Below, piece by piece: positions 1 to 8,103 of a stretch of DNA of 36,870 nucleotides. The position numbers and the translations under genes are program-made. The notes under the pieces are model-generated. The model did no database searches. It was given only the letters and a program-made list of their open reading frames with translations, and was not told where the DNA came from. Origin of the DNA: Microbacterium paulum (GTDB lineage: Bacteria > Actinomycetota > Actinomycetes > Actinomycetales > Microbacteriaceae); the NCBI RefSeq assembly GCF_015707995.1, contig NZ_JAAGRY010000029.1:1-36870 (forward strand), in the 5' to 3' direction. Positions within the stretch are counted from its first letter, which is position 1; the number at the start of each line of letters is the position of its first letter.

Positions 1-1
1 A

Positions 2-550
2 GCCGCGCCCGGCGCGGGAACGTCCGCGCACGGTGCGGCGTCCGCGGACGGAGGCTCGGGCGAGGCCGCCCCCGAGATCCGTGCGACGATCGCCGCGCTG
101 CCGCGCACAGCCGACGCGGCGCTCGAGCGCGACGCGCTCATGGGGGTGCTCCAGTACGGGCATCTGATCGACGCGGCAGACCTCGACGCGGCGCTCGCGC
201 TGCCGATGCAGGTGCCGTCGCTCGACGCGGTGCGCCAGAGCATCCAGGGGCAGCCCGACCGCACACGCATCGGCTGGGCCTCCACGGCCGTCGAATCGGT
301 GCGCGAGCCGTACCGTTCCCTCGGGGTGGAGCTGCTCACCGCGGCGTTCCCGGCGCTCACCGAGGAGGAGGCGACCGCCTCGACGCGGGCCCTCGCGCAG
401 CGCCTGCGCATTCGCGCCCTCGACCGGGAGAAGACCGAGCTCCTCGGAGCGATCCAGCGCCTCCCCGCCGAGTCAGAGGAGGGGCGCGCGGTGCGGGTCG
501 CGCTGCGCGACCTGGATGCCCGGCGCCGCTCGCTCGCCGAAGGGCTGTGA
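2..550 (+). CDS. dnaG: DNA primase DnaG, C-terminal part (5' end outside window)
   Basis: The frame is open from base 2 and ends in TGA at 548-550, giving about 182 residues of a protein that begins upstream. The tail is a charged helical region (for example REPYRSLGVELLTAAFP and a final LRDLDARRRSLAEGL) with no catalytic TOPRIM residues, which fits the helicase-binding C-terminal domain of bacterial primase. Primase makes the RNA primers for lagging-strand synthesis and binds the replicative helicase through this domain. The first about 30 residues are Ala/Gly/Ser-rich, like a linker. The call rests on family resemblance of the tail and on the neighbouring tRNA-Asn, since the diagnostic zinc finger and TOPRIM parts are not in view. 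Confidence 0.8.
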   Translation, partial: AAPGAGTSAHGAASADGGSGEAAPEIRATIAALPRTADAALERDALMGVLQYGHLIDAADLDAALALPMQVPSLDAVRQSIQGQPDRTRIGWASTAVESVREPYRSLGVELLTAAFPALTEEEATASTRALAQRLRIRALDREKTELLGAIQRLPAESEEGRAVRVALRDLDARRRSLAEGL

Positions 551-665
551 GCGCTCGGCGCCCCCGATGCGCGAGCCGGTCCCGGCCGGCGCGGCGGCGC
601 CGGTCGACGGGCTCGGTCGGGGGTCCGGCTGGCGAAGCGGACGCCGAGCGGGCAGGATGAAAGCC

Positions 666-1430
666 ATGCAGCGCCGCGCCTCGAGCGAGTTCGCCGTCCA
701 GTGCGACGACCTGTCGGTCGCGCGTGGCGGAACGCGTGTCGTCGAGGGCGTGACGCTCCGGCTCGCTGCCGGCCGCGCGCTCGCGATCATGGGACCGACG
801 GGCGCCGGCAAGTCGAGTCTCGCCGCACTGCTCGCCGGCGCCGACGAGCCCGGTCTGGCGGTCGTCGGCGGATCCGCTGCGGTCGAGGGCATCCCGGTGC
901 GCGCGCGGGGGCGAAAGCAGCGCGTCCGCACGTACCTCACGGGCTATCTCTCGCAGGGCGCCGGCGGTGAGTTGCCGGCGAGGCTGACCGTCGGCGAGGT
1001 GATCGGCGAGCCCGTGACCTCCCGGGATCGACGTGTCAACGAGCGCGCCCTAGCGTTGCGGGTCGCGGGTCTCCTCGACGAGCTGCAGCTGCCGCTCGGT
1101 GCCGCCGCGAAGTACCCGTACGAGCTCAGCTCGGGCATGCGGCAGCGAGTCGCCCTGGCGCGGGCGCTCGTGCTGAACCCGCGGCTGTTCGTCGGGGACG
1201 ACCCCTACGCGAACCTCGATCTGGAGGTGCGCAAGGCCGCGCGCGATGCGCTGCTGCGCCGTCGCGACGAGGACGGGATGGCGATCTTCGTGGTCACGAA
1301 CGACGCCGAGACGGTCCGCGACCTCGATGCCGATGTGCTCGTGCTGCGCGCGGGGCGCCCGGTCGGATTCGGCCATGGCACCGCCGATGTGCTGTGGACT
1401 CCCGACGAGGGTGCGCGGATCGCGTCGTGA
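666..1430 (+). CDS. Orphan ABC-type ATPase with altered catalytic residues
   Basis: About 254 residues; ATG 666 is preferred because AGGATG lies 6 nt upstream, but ATG 657 in the same frame is possible. Walker A is GPTGAGKSS, the signature is LSSGMRQRV, and the D-loop follows as ANLD. These place it with peptide/nickel-type (Opp/Dpp) ATPases. Two catalytic positions differ from the family: Walker B reads LFVGDDP where DEP is usual (Glu to Asp), and the switch reads VVTND where VTHD is usual (His to Asn). No permease or binding protein is adjacent. It may bind ATP and hydrolyse it slowly, or act in regulation rather than transport. The substrate cannot be told from sequence. Confidence 0.82.
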   Translation: MQRRASSEFAVQCDDLSVARGGTRVVEGVTLRLAAGRALAIMGPTGAGKSSLAALLAGADEPGLAVVGGSAAVEGIPVRARGRKQRVRTYLTGYLSQGAGGELPARLTVGEVIGEPVTSRDRRVNERALALRVAGLLDELQLPLGAAAKYPYELSSGMRQRVALARALVLNPRLFVGDDPYANLDLEVRKAARDALLRRRDEDGMAIFVVTNDAETVRDLDADVLVLRAGRPVGFGHGTADVLWTPDEGARIAS

Positions 1431-1473
1431 GCGACACGCGGGGTGGGGCGCGTCACGAGCACCCCTCCGACTT

Positions 1474-1482
1474 TGCTAATAT
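1474..1482 (+). promoter_or_regulatory. Extended -10 promoter of tRNA-Asn
   Basis: TGC followed by TAATAT (hexamer 1477-1482) is an extended -10 element. Transcription would start near 1489, leaving a leader of about 22 nt before the mature tRNA at 1512. No clear -35 box is visible. Confidence 0.6.
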
Positions 1483-1511
1483 GGACGGGTTGCCCGCTCG
1501 CGGGTGACTGA

Positions 1512-1587
1512 TCCTCGGTAGCTCAATTGGCAGAGCAGCCGGCTGTTAACCGGCAGGTTCTTGGTTCGAGTCCAAGCCGGGGAGCCA
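1512..1587 (+). tRNA. tRNA-Asn (anticodon GTT)
   Basis: A full cloverleaf is seen: acceptor TCCTCGG pairs with CCGGGGA (one T-G wobble), D arm GCTC/GAGC, anticodon stem GCCGG/CCGGC around loop CTGTTAA with anticodon GTT, and T arm CTTGG/CCAAG around TTCGAGT. The discriminator is G and CCA is encoded at 1585-1587. It stands alone with its own promoter and a hairpin directly downstream. tRNA 3' ends are common integration sites and this one borders the sugar cassette, but no second copy of its 3' end was found in the window. Confidence 0.96.
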
Positions 1588-1589
1588 AC

Positions 1590-1634
1590 AGAAGGCGCCA
1601 CATCCCAATGTTTTCAAGGGATGGGGCGCCTTCT
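1590..1634 (+). terminator. Strong hairpin downstream of tRNA-Asn
   Basis: A 10-bp perfect outer stem (1590-1599 with 1625-1634), one A/G mismatch, and a 6-bp inner stem (1601-1606 with 1618-1623) enclose an 11-nt loop. It begins 3 nt after the encoded CCA. No U-tract follows, as is frequent in high-GC actinobacteria. The likely role is termination of the tRNA transcript. Confidence 0.7.
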
Positions 1635-1841
1635 CCCATGTACGACCGAATCCGTAGACGCGGCTCAACTCACCTTTTACTCACCAAAAACCCCGAAATC
1701 GGTGGTTTGGCCGGGGGAGGCGTGCAACGCCTACGTGTTGGTACGCGCTCCCGCGCACAGAATCTGGATGACACCGGGTATGTGCTCGGCATGGTACCTG
1801 CGAAATTGATTACAATCCGATAACGCCTCTTGCTCACCGCA
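1635..1841. other. Non-coding stretch, visibly less GC-rich than its surroundings
   Basis: No convincing gene is seen here. Short open frames exist on the plus strand but one runs through the tRNA and none has a start site or family resemblance. The stretch has A/T-rich runs (for example about 1672-1705 and 1800-1822) unlike its neighbours. It lies between a tRNA 3' end and a catabolic cassette, so it could be scar DNA from an old integration. No integrase remnant can be recognised. Confidence 0.4.
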
Positions 1842-1861
1842 AAATGTTTACGTGATCATTT
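1842..1861 (+). promoter_or_regulatory. Candidate LacI-family operator upstream of the sugar operon
   Basis: An imperfect dyad AAATG-N3-ACGT-N3-CATTT: the outer five bases and the central ACGT are exactly symmetric over 20 bp. A CG-centred dyad of about this size is the usual LacI/GalR-type operator form. It sits about 85 bp before the binding-protein start codon. The LacI-family gene at the other end of the cassette is the obvious ligand. Confidence 0.55.
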
Positions 1862-1947
1862 CTAGCACAGCCGGTGACGACGACCGTCCCGGCGGGCCCG
1901 AGATCCCGTTCCGCGGCCATCCCGATCCAACGAGAGGACATGCTTCG

Positions 1948-3243
1948 ATGAAGCGCATGACACGACTTGCGGCGACGGCTGCCGCAGTCACCCTTCCCCT
2001 GCTCGCACTGACCGCATGCGGCAGCGCAGGCGCCGGCAGCAGTTCCGACGACGACCAGAAGCTGACCGTCTGGGCCTGGGATCCGGCGTTCAACATCTAC
2101 GCGATGGAAGAGGCCGAGAAGGTGTACCAGGCCGATCACCCCGAGTTCGAGCTCGAGATCATCGAGACCCCCTGGGACGACCTGCAGGCCAAGCTCACCA
2201 CCATCGCCCAGTCGCAGCAGTTCGAACAGCTGCCAGACATCTTCCTGATGCAGAACAACGCCTTCCAGAAGAACGTCATCAACTACCCCGACCTTTTCAG
2301 CGACTACTCGGGCTCCGAGATCGACTTCTCGCAGTTCCCCGACGGCGTCACCGCGTACTCGCAGATCGACGGCGACCAGTACGGCGTGCCCTTCGACTCC
2401 GGCACCGCGATCAACGCGCTGCGCACCGACGTGCTGGCCGAGGCCGGTTACACCGTCGACGACTTCACCGGCATCACCTGGGACGAGTACCTCACCAAGG
2501 CCGAGGACGTGCTGGCCAAGACCGGCAAGCCGCTGCTGTCCGGCGTCGCCGGCTCCTCCGACATCCTGATGATGATCCTGCAGTCGGCGGGCGCCAGCCT
2601 GTTCGACGCCGACGGCCAGCCCACCATCGCCGGCAACGACGAGCTCGTCGACGCCATCGAGGTGTACACCGAGCTGGTCGAATCGGGCGTTCTCGTCGAG
2701 GTCAACTCCTGGGACGAGTACATCAGCACCTTCGTGAACGGCTCGGTCGCCGGCACGATCAACGGCGTCTGGATCACCGGCTCGATCCAGACCGCCGACG
2801 ACCAGGCAGGCAAGTGGGCCATCACCGACCTGCCCAAGCTCGACGGCGTGCCCGGCGCCACGAACTACTCCGCCAACGGCGGCTCGTCGTGGGCGATCAG
2901 CTCGACCGGCGACGCCGAGCTGGCCGCCGACTTCCTGGCATCCACCTTCGCCGGCTCCACCGACTTCTACGACACGATCCTGCCCAAGTCCGGCGCCGTG
3001 GCCAACTGGATCCCCGCGGGTGACAGCAGCGTCTACGCGCAGCCCAGCGAGTTCTTCGGCGGTCAGCCGATCTTCCAGCAGGTCGTCGAGTTCGGCGCCC
3101 AGGTGCCGAGCAACAACACCGGCGTCTACTACTACGAGGGCCGTGACGCGGTCAGCGCCGCGATGACCAAGATCCTCGCCGGCACCGGCATCGACGAGGC
3201 ACTCGACGAGGCCCAGGCCAACGTCGAGTTCGCGATGAACTGA
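1948..3243 (+). CDS. Extracellular sugar-binding lipoprotein of an ABC importer
   Basis: 431 residues. ATG 1948 has GAGAGGA 9 nt upstream. The N-terminus is a lipoprotein signal: MKRMTR, a hydrophobic stretch, then lipobox LTAC with lipidated Cys24, followed by a Ser/Gly linker. The mature part is a family 1 solute-binding protein, with LTVWAWDP near the mature start, a type seen in carbohydrate importers of the CUT1 class. It would sit on the outer face of the membrane and deliver an oligosaccharide to the two permeases encoded just downstream. The adjoining GH2 enzyme suggests a beta-galactoside or related ligand; that is inferred from context. No ATPase gene is in the cassette, so a shared MsmK/MsiK-type ATPase elsewhere is likely. 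Confidence 0.9.
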   Translation: MKRMTRLAATAAAVTLPLLALTACGSAGAGSSSDDDQKLTVWAWDPAFNIYAMEEAEKVYQADHPEFELEIIETPWDDLQAKLTTIAQSQQFEQLPDIFLMQNNAFQKNVINYPDLFSDYSGSEIDFSQFPDGVTAYSQIDGDQYGVPFDSGTAINALRTDVLAEAGYTVDDFTGITWDEYLTKAEDVLAKTGKPLLSGVAGSSDILMMILQSAGASLFDADGQPTIAGNDELVDAIEVYTELVESGVLVEVNSWDEYISTFVNGSVAGTINGVWITGSIQTADDQAGKWAITDLPKLDGVPGATNYSANGGSSWAISSTGDAELAADFLASTFAGSTDFYDTILPKSGAVANWIPAGDSSVYAQPSEFFGGQPIFQQVVEFGAQVPSNNTGVYYYEGRDAVSAAMTKILAGTGIDEALDEAQANVEFAMN

Positions 3244-3245
3244 TC

Positions 3246-4214
3246 ATGGCAGCCCAGGCGATCGTGACGGCCGACAAACCGCGCCGTCAGCGGCGGAGCA
3301 CCCCTCCGCCGGACTTCACCCCGCGTGGCCCGTGGCTGCACACCGCACGGCGCCTGAACCTCACCGGATGGGGGTTCCTGCTCCCGGCAGCCCTTCTGAT
3401 CACGCTGCTGAGCTTCGTGCCGATGATCCAGGCGTTCGTCCTCGCCCTGCAGACGGGCCGAGGATCGCGGCTGGACTGGGCCGAGCCGCTGTGGATGAAC
3501 TTCGGCCGGCTGCTGGAGGACGACATCTTCCAGCTGACCATGTTCAACACCGTGTTCTACCTGGTCGTGCAGGTGCCGATCATGCTGATCCTGGCGATGG
3601 TGCTCGCCAACCTGCTCAACGACCCGAAGCTGCGGGCGAAGGGCCTCTGGCGCACCATGATCTTCCTGCCGTGCGCCGTATCGCTGGTGTCGTACTCGCT
3701 GGTGTTCCGCACCATGTTCGCCACCGACGGGCTGGTCAACGACGTGCTGATGGGGCTCGGCCTCATGCACGACCCGCTCAACTGGCTCGGCGAGCCCTGG
3801 ACGGCGCGGATCGTCATCGTCATCGGCCTGCTGTGGCGGTGGACCGGCTACAACATGATCTTCTTCCTCGCCGCACTCCAGAACGTCGACCAGTCCACCC
3901 TCGAGGCCGCGCGCATCGACGGTGCCGGCGCCTTCAAGACGTTCTGGTTCGTCACCGTGCCGCAGCTGCGCCCGATGATCGTGCTCACCGCGATCATGTC
4001 GATCAACGGCACCCTGCAGCTGTTCGACGAGTCCTGGGCGCTGACCAAGGGTGGCCCGGCGTACAGCTCGATGTCGATGTCGCACTACCTCTACGAGCTG
4101 GCGTTCCTGAAGAACCCCAACGTCGGCTACGCCTCGGCGATCTCGTACGTGATCCTGATCATGGTCGCGGTGCTCGCGATCATCCAGATGAAGGTGGGTG
4201 ACAAGCGTGACTAG
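3246..4214 (+). CDS. Sugar ABC transporter permease (MalF/UgpA type)
   Basis: 322 residues, ATG two bases after the stop of the binding protein. A basic N-terminal segment (KPRRQRRS) precedes about six hydrophobic helices, the first near residue 40 (GFLLPAALLITLL). The cytoplasmic coupling loop EAARIDGAGAFKTFW matches the EAA motif through which MalF-type permeases contact the ATPase. The gene overlaps the next permease by 17 nt, so the two are translationally coupled. Together they form the membrane channel of a CUT1 importer. Confidence 0.92.
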   Translation: MAAQAIVTADKPRRQRRSTPPPDFTPRGPWLHTARRLNLTGWGFLLPAALLITLLSFVPMIQAFVLALQTGRGSRLDWAEPLWMNFGRLLEDDIFQLTMFNTVFYLVVQVPIMLILAMVLANLLNDPKLRAKGLWRTMIFLPCAVSLVSYSLVFRTMFATDGLVNDVLMGLGLMHDPLNWLGEPWTARIVIVIGLLWRWTGYNMIFFLAALQNVDQSTLEAARIDGAGAFKTFWFVTVPQLRPMIVLTAIMSINGTLQLFDESWALTKGGPAYSSMSMSHYLYELAFLKNPNVGYASAISYVILIMVAVLAIIQMKVGDKRD

Positions 4215-5064
4215 CCTCCTGCCGGACGCGGCCGCGAAGACACGGCTCCGAAGCAGGCGCTTCGCATGGCGGCGCGTGCCGGGCTACGCCTTCCTGACGG
4301 TGTTCGCCCTGTTCTCGGTCTTCCCGCTGTACTTCATGCTGGTCTCGTCGACCAACTCCACCCGTGACGTGCTCGGCTCGCGGATGACCCCGGGCGGGCA
4401 CCTCATCGACAACCTGGTGGCGCTGACCTCCCAGCAGGACATCAGCGCGGCGATGATCAGCTCGTTCCTGATCGCCGTGGGCACCACCGTGCTGGCGCTG
4501 ATCGTCTGCAGCATCGCCGGCTACGCGTTCGAGATCTATCACTCGCGGGGCAAGGACGTCGTGATGGCGGTCCTGATGCTGGCGATGATGATCCCGTTCG
4601 CGGCGATCATGATCCCGCTGTTCCGCATGTTCGCAGAGGTGGGCATGGTCAACTCGCTGCTGGCGGTGATCATCCCCTCCATCTCCACGCCGCTGCTGAT
4701 CCTGCTGTTCCGGCAGGCGTCGCGCTCGTTCCCGTACGAGATCATCGAGGCGGCCCGCATCGACGGCCTGAAGGAGCTCGCCATCTTCTGGCGCATCTAC
4801 GTGCCGACGATGAAGTCCACCTTCGCGGCCGCCGCGGTCATCACGTTCATGGCGTCGTGGAACAACTTCCTCTGGCCGCGCGTGATCCTGCTCGACAACG
4901 CCGTCCAGACGATGCCCATGCTCATCGCCAACCTCACCGCCGGGTACGTCACCGACTACGGCGTGCTCATGCTCGCCGTGCTGCTGACATCCCTTCCGAC
5001 CATCTTCGTCTTCCTCATCCTGCAGCGCGCGTTCGCACAGGGGATCACCGGAGCCATCAAGTGA
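4198..5064 (+). CDS. Sugar ABC transporter permease (MalG/UgpE type)
   Basis: 288 residues from GTG 4198; GTG 4207 in the same frame is an alternative start. Six hydrophobic segments are present (for example FALFSVFPLYFMLVS near residues 38-52). The EAA loop reads EAARIDGLKELAIFW. The pairing with the upstream permease is the standard MalF-MalG heterodimer. Its stop TGA overlaps the GTG of the glycosidase gene in a GTGA 4-bp overlap, so transport and hydrolysis are co-expressed. Confidence 0.92.
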   Translation: MTSVTSLLPDAAAKTRLRSRRFAWRRVPGYAFLTVFALFSVFPLYFMLVSSTNSTRDVLGSRMTPGGHLIDNLVALTSQQDISAAMISSFLIAVGTTVLALIVCSIAGYAFEIYHSRGKDVVMAVLMLAMMIPFAAIMIPLFRMFAEVGMVNSLLAVIIPSISTPLLILLFRQASRSFPYEIIEAARIDGLKELAIFWRIYVPTMKSTFAAAAVITFMASWNNFLWPRVILLDNAVQTMPMLIANLTAGYVTDYGVLMLAVLLTSLPTIFVFLILQRAFAQGITGAIK

Positions 5065-8000
5065 CATTCCATCCCGCTTTCGACATCGATCGCATCGCCG
5101 ACCCGACGTTCGTCTCCGAGAACCGGATGCCCGCACATTCCGATCACCGCTGGTTCGCCGACCTCGACGAGGCGCGCGACGGGACGAGCTCGTTCGAGCA
5201 GTCGCTGAACGGCCTGTGGAAGTTCTTCTGCGCCCGCAACCAGGGGCAGGTGCCGGCCGATCTCGCCGACCCGTCGCGCGACGTCTCGGGGTGGGATGAC
5301 ATCCCGGTGCCCTCGCACCTGCAGCTGGAGGGGTACGACCGGCCGCAGTACGTCAACGTCGGGTACGCGTGGGACGGTCAGGAGGACATCGAGCCGGGGC
5401 AGGTCCCCGAGCGCGACAACCCGATCGGATGCTACGTGCGCACCTTCACGCTCGACCGACCGCTCGCACCGGCAGAGCGGCTGAGCGTGACCTTCCACGG
5501 TGCGGAGAGCGCGATCGCGCTGTGGCTGAACGGCCGGTACATCGGCTACGCGACCGACAGCTTCACGCCGTCGGAGTTCGATCTCACCCCCGCGCTGGTC
5601 GAGGGCGAGAACCGGATCGTGGCGCAGGTGTTCACCTACAGTGCGGGCTCGTGGCTGGAGGACCAGGACTTCTTCCGGTTCTCGGGCATCTTCCGCGACG
5701 TGACGCTCTACCGCCGCCCTGCCGTGCACGCCCAGGACATCCGCGTGACCACCGTGGTCGCCGATGATCTGGCATCCGCCGAGGTCCGCCTGCAGGTCGC
5801 GCTGGAAGGCGCGGCGGGGACGATCGCCGCCCGCCTCGACGGCGTCGGCGAACTCGCGCAGGGCGCCGACGGCGCGTTCACGGTGCGGTTCGACGACCCG
5901 CGGCTGTGGAGCCCCGAGCATCCGCACCTCTACGACCTCGTCGTCGAGGTGCGCGACGCCGACGGGCGGCTCACCGAGGTGGTTCCGCAGCGCGTCGGCA
6001 TCCGGCGCTTCGCCATCGAGGACGGCGTGCTCCGTCTCAACGGCGCGCGGGTCGTCTTCAACGGCATCAACCGGCACGAGTTCGGGCTGAACGGACGGGT
6101 CCCGTCGCGAGAGCTTACCGAGTCCGACATCCGGATGCTGAAGGCGCACAACGTCAACGCGGTGCGCACCAGCCATTACCCCAACGACTCGGCGTTCTAC
6201 GCGCTCGCCGACGAATACGGCCTGCTGGTGATCGACGAGATGAACCTCGAGACGCACGGCCGCTGGGCGCGCATCAACCACTTCGACGAGCCGCTGGACA
6301 CCGCGATCCCCGGCGATCACGACCAGTGGCGCGAGGCCGCCCTCGACCGCGCGCGCAGCATGCTCGAGCGCGACAAGAACCACCCCAGCGTGGTGATCTG
6401 GTCGTGCGGCAACGAGTCCTTCGGCGGCAGCGTGCTGCGCGATGTGGCCGACTGGTTCCGATCGGCCGACGACCGGCCGGTGCACTACGAGGGCGTGCAC
6501 TGGGACCCCCGCTACCCGCAGACCACCGACATCGCGAGCCAGATGTACACCCCGGCCGCCGGCATCGAGGAGTACCTGCGCACGCACCGCGACAAGCCGT
6601 TCATCGTGTGCGAATACGCGCACGCGATGGGCAACTCCTTCGGCGCGGTCGACGAGTACGTCGAACTGGCCCACCGCGACGAGCTGTTCCAGGGCGGCTT
6701 CATCTGGGACTTCGCCGATCAGGCGATCCTGATGCGCGACCGCTACGGCAGGGAGTTCTTCGGCTACGGCGGCGACAACGGCGAGGCGCCGCACGATCAG
6801 GACTTCAGCGGCAACGGCATCTTCTTCGCCGACCACACGCCGAAGCCGATGGCACAGGAGATGAAGCGGCTCTACCAGGGCTTCGTCCTGGACGTCACGG
6901 GCACCTCGTTCACCTTGACCAACCGTCTGATGTCGACCTCGTCGGCCGCCTATGAGACCCGCGTCACGATCGCGCGGGAAGGGCGGGTTGTGGCCACCGG
7001 AGTCGTCGACACCGACGTCGCTCCGCGCGAGATGCAGACCTACCCGCTGCCGGTCGCGGTGCCGGCGAAGCCGGGGGAGTACGCGATCGTCGTCTCGCTG
7101 CACCTGCGCGCCGGGACGGCGTGGGCGCCGGCCGGCCACGAGGTCGCCTGGGGCGAGCACGTGCTGAGCTTCGGCGCACCGCCGGCGCGGGTGTGCCTCA
7201 CGCCGCCGACAGTGGTCCCGGGCACGCTGAGCATCGGCGTGCACGGGGCCGGTTTCCACGTGCTGTTCTCGCGCATCTTCAACGGGCTGACCTCGTACCG
7301 CTTCGGCGAGACGCGCACCGGTGGCCGGGAGCTGCTCTCCGGGGTCGTCACCCCGAACTTCTGGCACGCCCCGACGTCGAACGAGCGCGGCTGGGGCGGA
7401 CCGTTCGAAGAGGGCCAGTGGCTGCTCGCCAGCAGGTACGGTCGCGCGAGCCGCTTCCACGAGCCGGCGGACATCTCGATCGAGCACGTCGACGGGGGAG
7501 TGCGCATCGGCTACCGCTACGAACTGCCGACGAACCCGGCGACGTACTGCGACCTGAGCTACCTCATCGACGGCTCGGGCCGGGTGGAGGTCACCCAGCG
7601 GATGCACGTTCCCGACGGGCTGCCGCAGATGCCCGAGTTCGCGACGATGCTGGCGATGCCCGCCGATTACGACCGGGTGCGCTGGTACGGCGAGGGGCCG
7701 GAGGAGTGCTACGTCGACCGCCGCGCGGGCGCGCGGCTGGGGGTCTACGACCGGAGCATCCCCGAGATGCTCACGCCGTACATCCGTCCGCAGGAGGCGG
7801 GTAATCGCACCGGGGTGCGCTGGGCGGAGGTGACGGATGCCCGTGGCGCGGGCCTCCGCTTCGAAGGCGATCCGACGACGGAGTTCTCGGCGCTGAGCTG
7901 GACGCCCGCCGAGATCGAGAGCGCGCTGCATCCCAACGAGCTGCCTCCCATCCACCGCACGATCGTGCGGCCGGCGCTGATGCGCCGCGGTGTCGCCGGC

Positions 8001-8096
8001 GACGACTCCTGGGGTTCGCGTCCGCTGGAGCGCTACCTCCTGCCGACGGGAGACCTCGAGTTCCGGTTCGCGTTCCGCGGCATCCAGAACCGCTGA
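5061..8096 (+). CDS. Beta-galactosidase, LacZ-type glycoside hydrolase family 2
   Basis: 1011 residues from GTG 5061, close to the usual LacZ length. Domain order is sugar-binding jelly roll, immunoglobulin-like domain, TIM barrel (starting near FNGINRHEFG), and the C-terminal beta-galactosidase small-chain-like domain. The acid/base Glu is in WSCGNES (about residue 452) and the nucleophile Glu in CEYAHAMGNS (about residue 518). The C-terminal domain shows PNFWHAPTSNERG, where PTDNDRG is typical, then YGEGPEECYVDR and RPQEAGNRT. There is no signal peptide, so it acts in the cytoplasm on the imported sugar, cleaving terminal beta-galactose. Substrate detail (lactose, galacto-oligosaccharide or plant galactan fragment) is not resolved. 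It converges on the LacI gene with a 7-bp gap. Confidence 0.9.
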   Translation: MTFHPAFDIDRIADPTFVSENRMPAHSDHRWFADLDEARDGTSSFEQSLNGLWKFFCARNQGQVPADLADPSRDVSGWDDIPVPSHLQLEGYDRPQYVNVGYAWDGQEDIEPGQVPERDNPIGCYVRTFTLDRPLAPAERLSVTFHGAESAIALWLNGRYIGYATDSFTPSEFDLTPALVEGENRIVAQVFTYSAGSWLEDQDFFRFSGIFRDVTLYRRPAVHAQDIRVTTVVADDLASAEVRLQVALEGAAGTIAARLDGVGELAQGADGAFTVRFDDPRLWSPEHPHLYDLVVEVRDADGRLTEVVPQRVGIRRFAIEDGVLRLNGARVVFNGINRHEFGLNGRVPSRELTESDIRMLKAHNVNAVRTSHYPNDSAFYALADEYGLLVIDEMNLETHGRWARINHFDEPLDTAIPGDHDQWREAALDRARSMLERDKNHPSVVIWSCGNESFGGSVLRDVADWFRSADDRPVHYEGVHWDPRYPQTTDIASQMYTPAAGIEEYLRTHRDKPFIVCEYAHAMGNSFGAVDEYVELAHRDELFQGGFIWDFADQAILMRDRYGREFFGYGGDNGEAPHDQDFSGNGIFFADHTPKPMAQEMKRLYQGFVLDVTGTSFTLTNRLMSTSSAAYETRVTIAREGRVVATGVVDTDVAPREMQTYPLPVAVPAKPGEYAIVVSLHLRAGTAWAPAGHEVAWGEHVLSFGAPPARVCLTPPTVVPGTLSIGVHGAGFHVLFSRIFNGLTSYRFGETRTGGRELLSGVVTPNFWHAPTSNERGWGGPFEEGQWLLASRYGRASRFHEPADISIEHVDGGVRIGYRYELPTNPATYCDLSYLIDGSGRVEVTQRMHVPDGLPQMPEFATMLAMPADYDRVRWYGEGPEECYVDRRAGARLGVYDRSIPEMLTPYIRPQEAGNRTGVRWAEVTDARGAGLRFEGDPTTEFSALSWTPAEIESALHPNELPPIHRTIVRPALMRRGVAGDDSWGSRPLERYLLPTGDLEFRFAFRGIQNR

Positions 8097-8103
8097 GCCC
8101 GGC

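Noticed and set aside
1512..1587. tRNA-Asn as attachment site with a second copy bounding the sugar cassette
   Set aside because: No repeat of the tRNA 3' end was found near 10200 or elsewhere in the window.
1527..1823. Small open frames across tRNA-Asn and its downstream region
   Set aside because: They run through the tRNA and hairpin, have no start signals and resemble nothing known.
2016..3023. Long Arg-rich frame inside the binding-protein gene
   Set aside because: A shadow frame. The real frame has a ribosome-binding site, lipoprotein signal and family motifs.
4956..7955. A 999-codon open frame antisense to the glycosidase gene
   Set aside because: High-GC third positions keep opposite frames open. 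The protein is Arg/Ala/Val-rich with no family resemblance, while the plus-strand GH2 motifs are complete.
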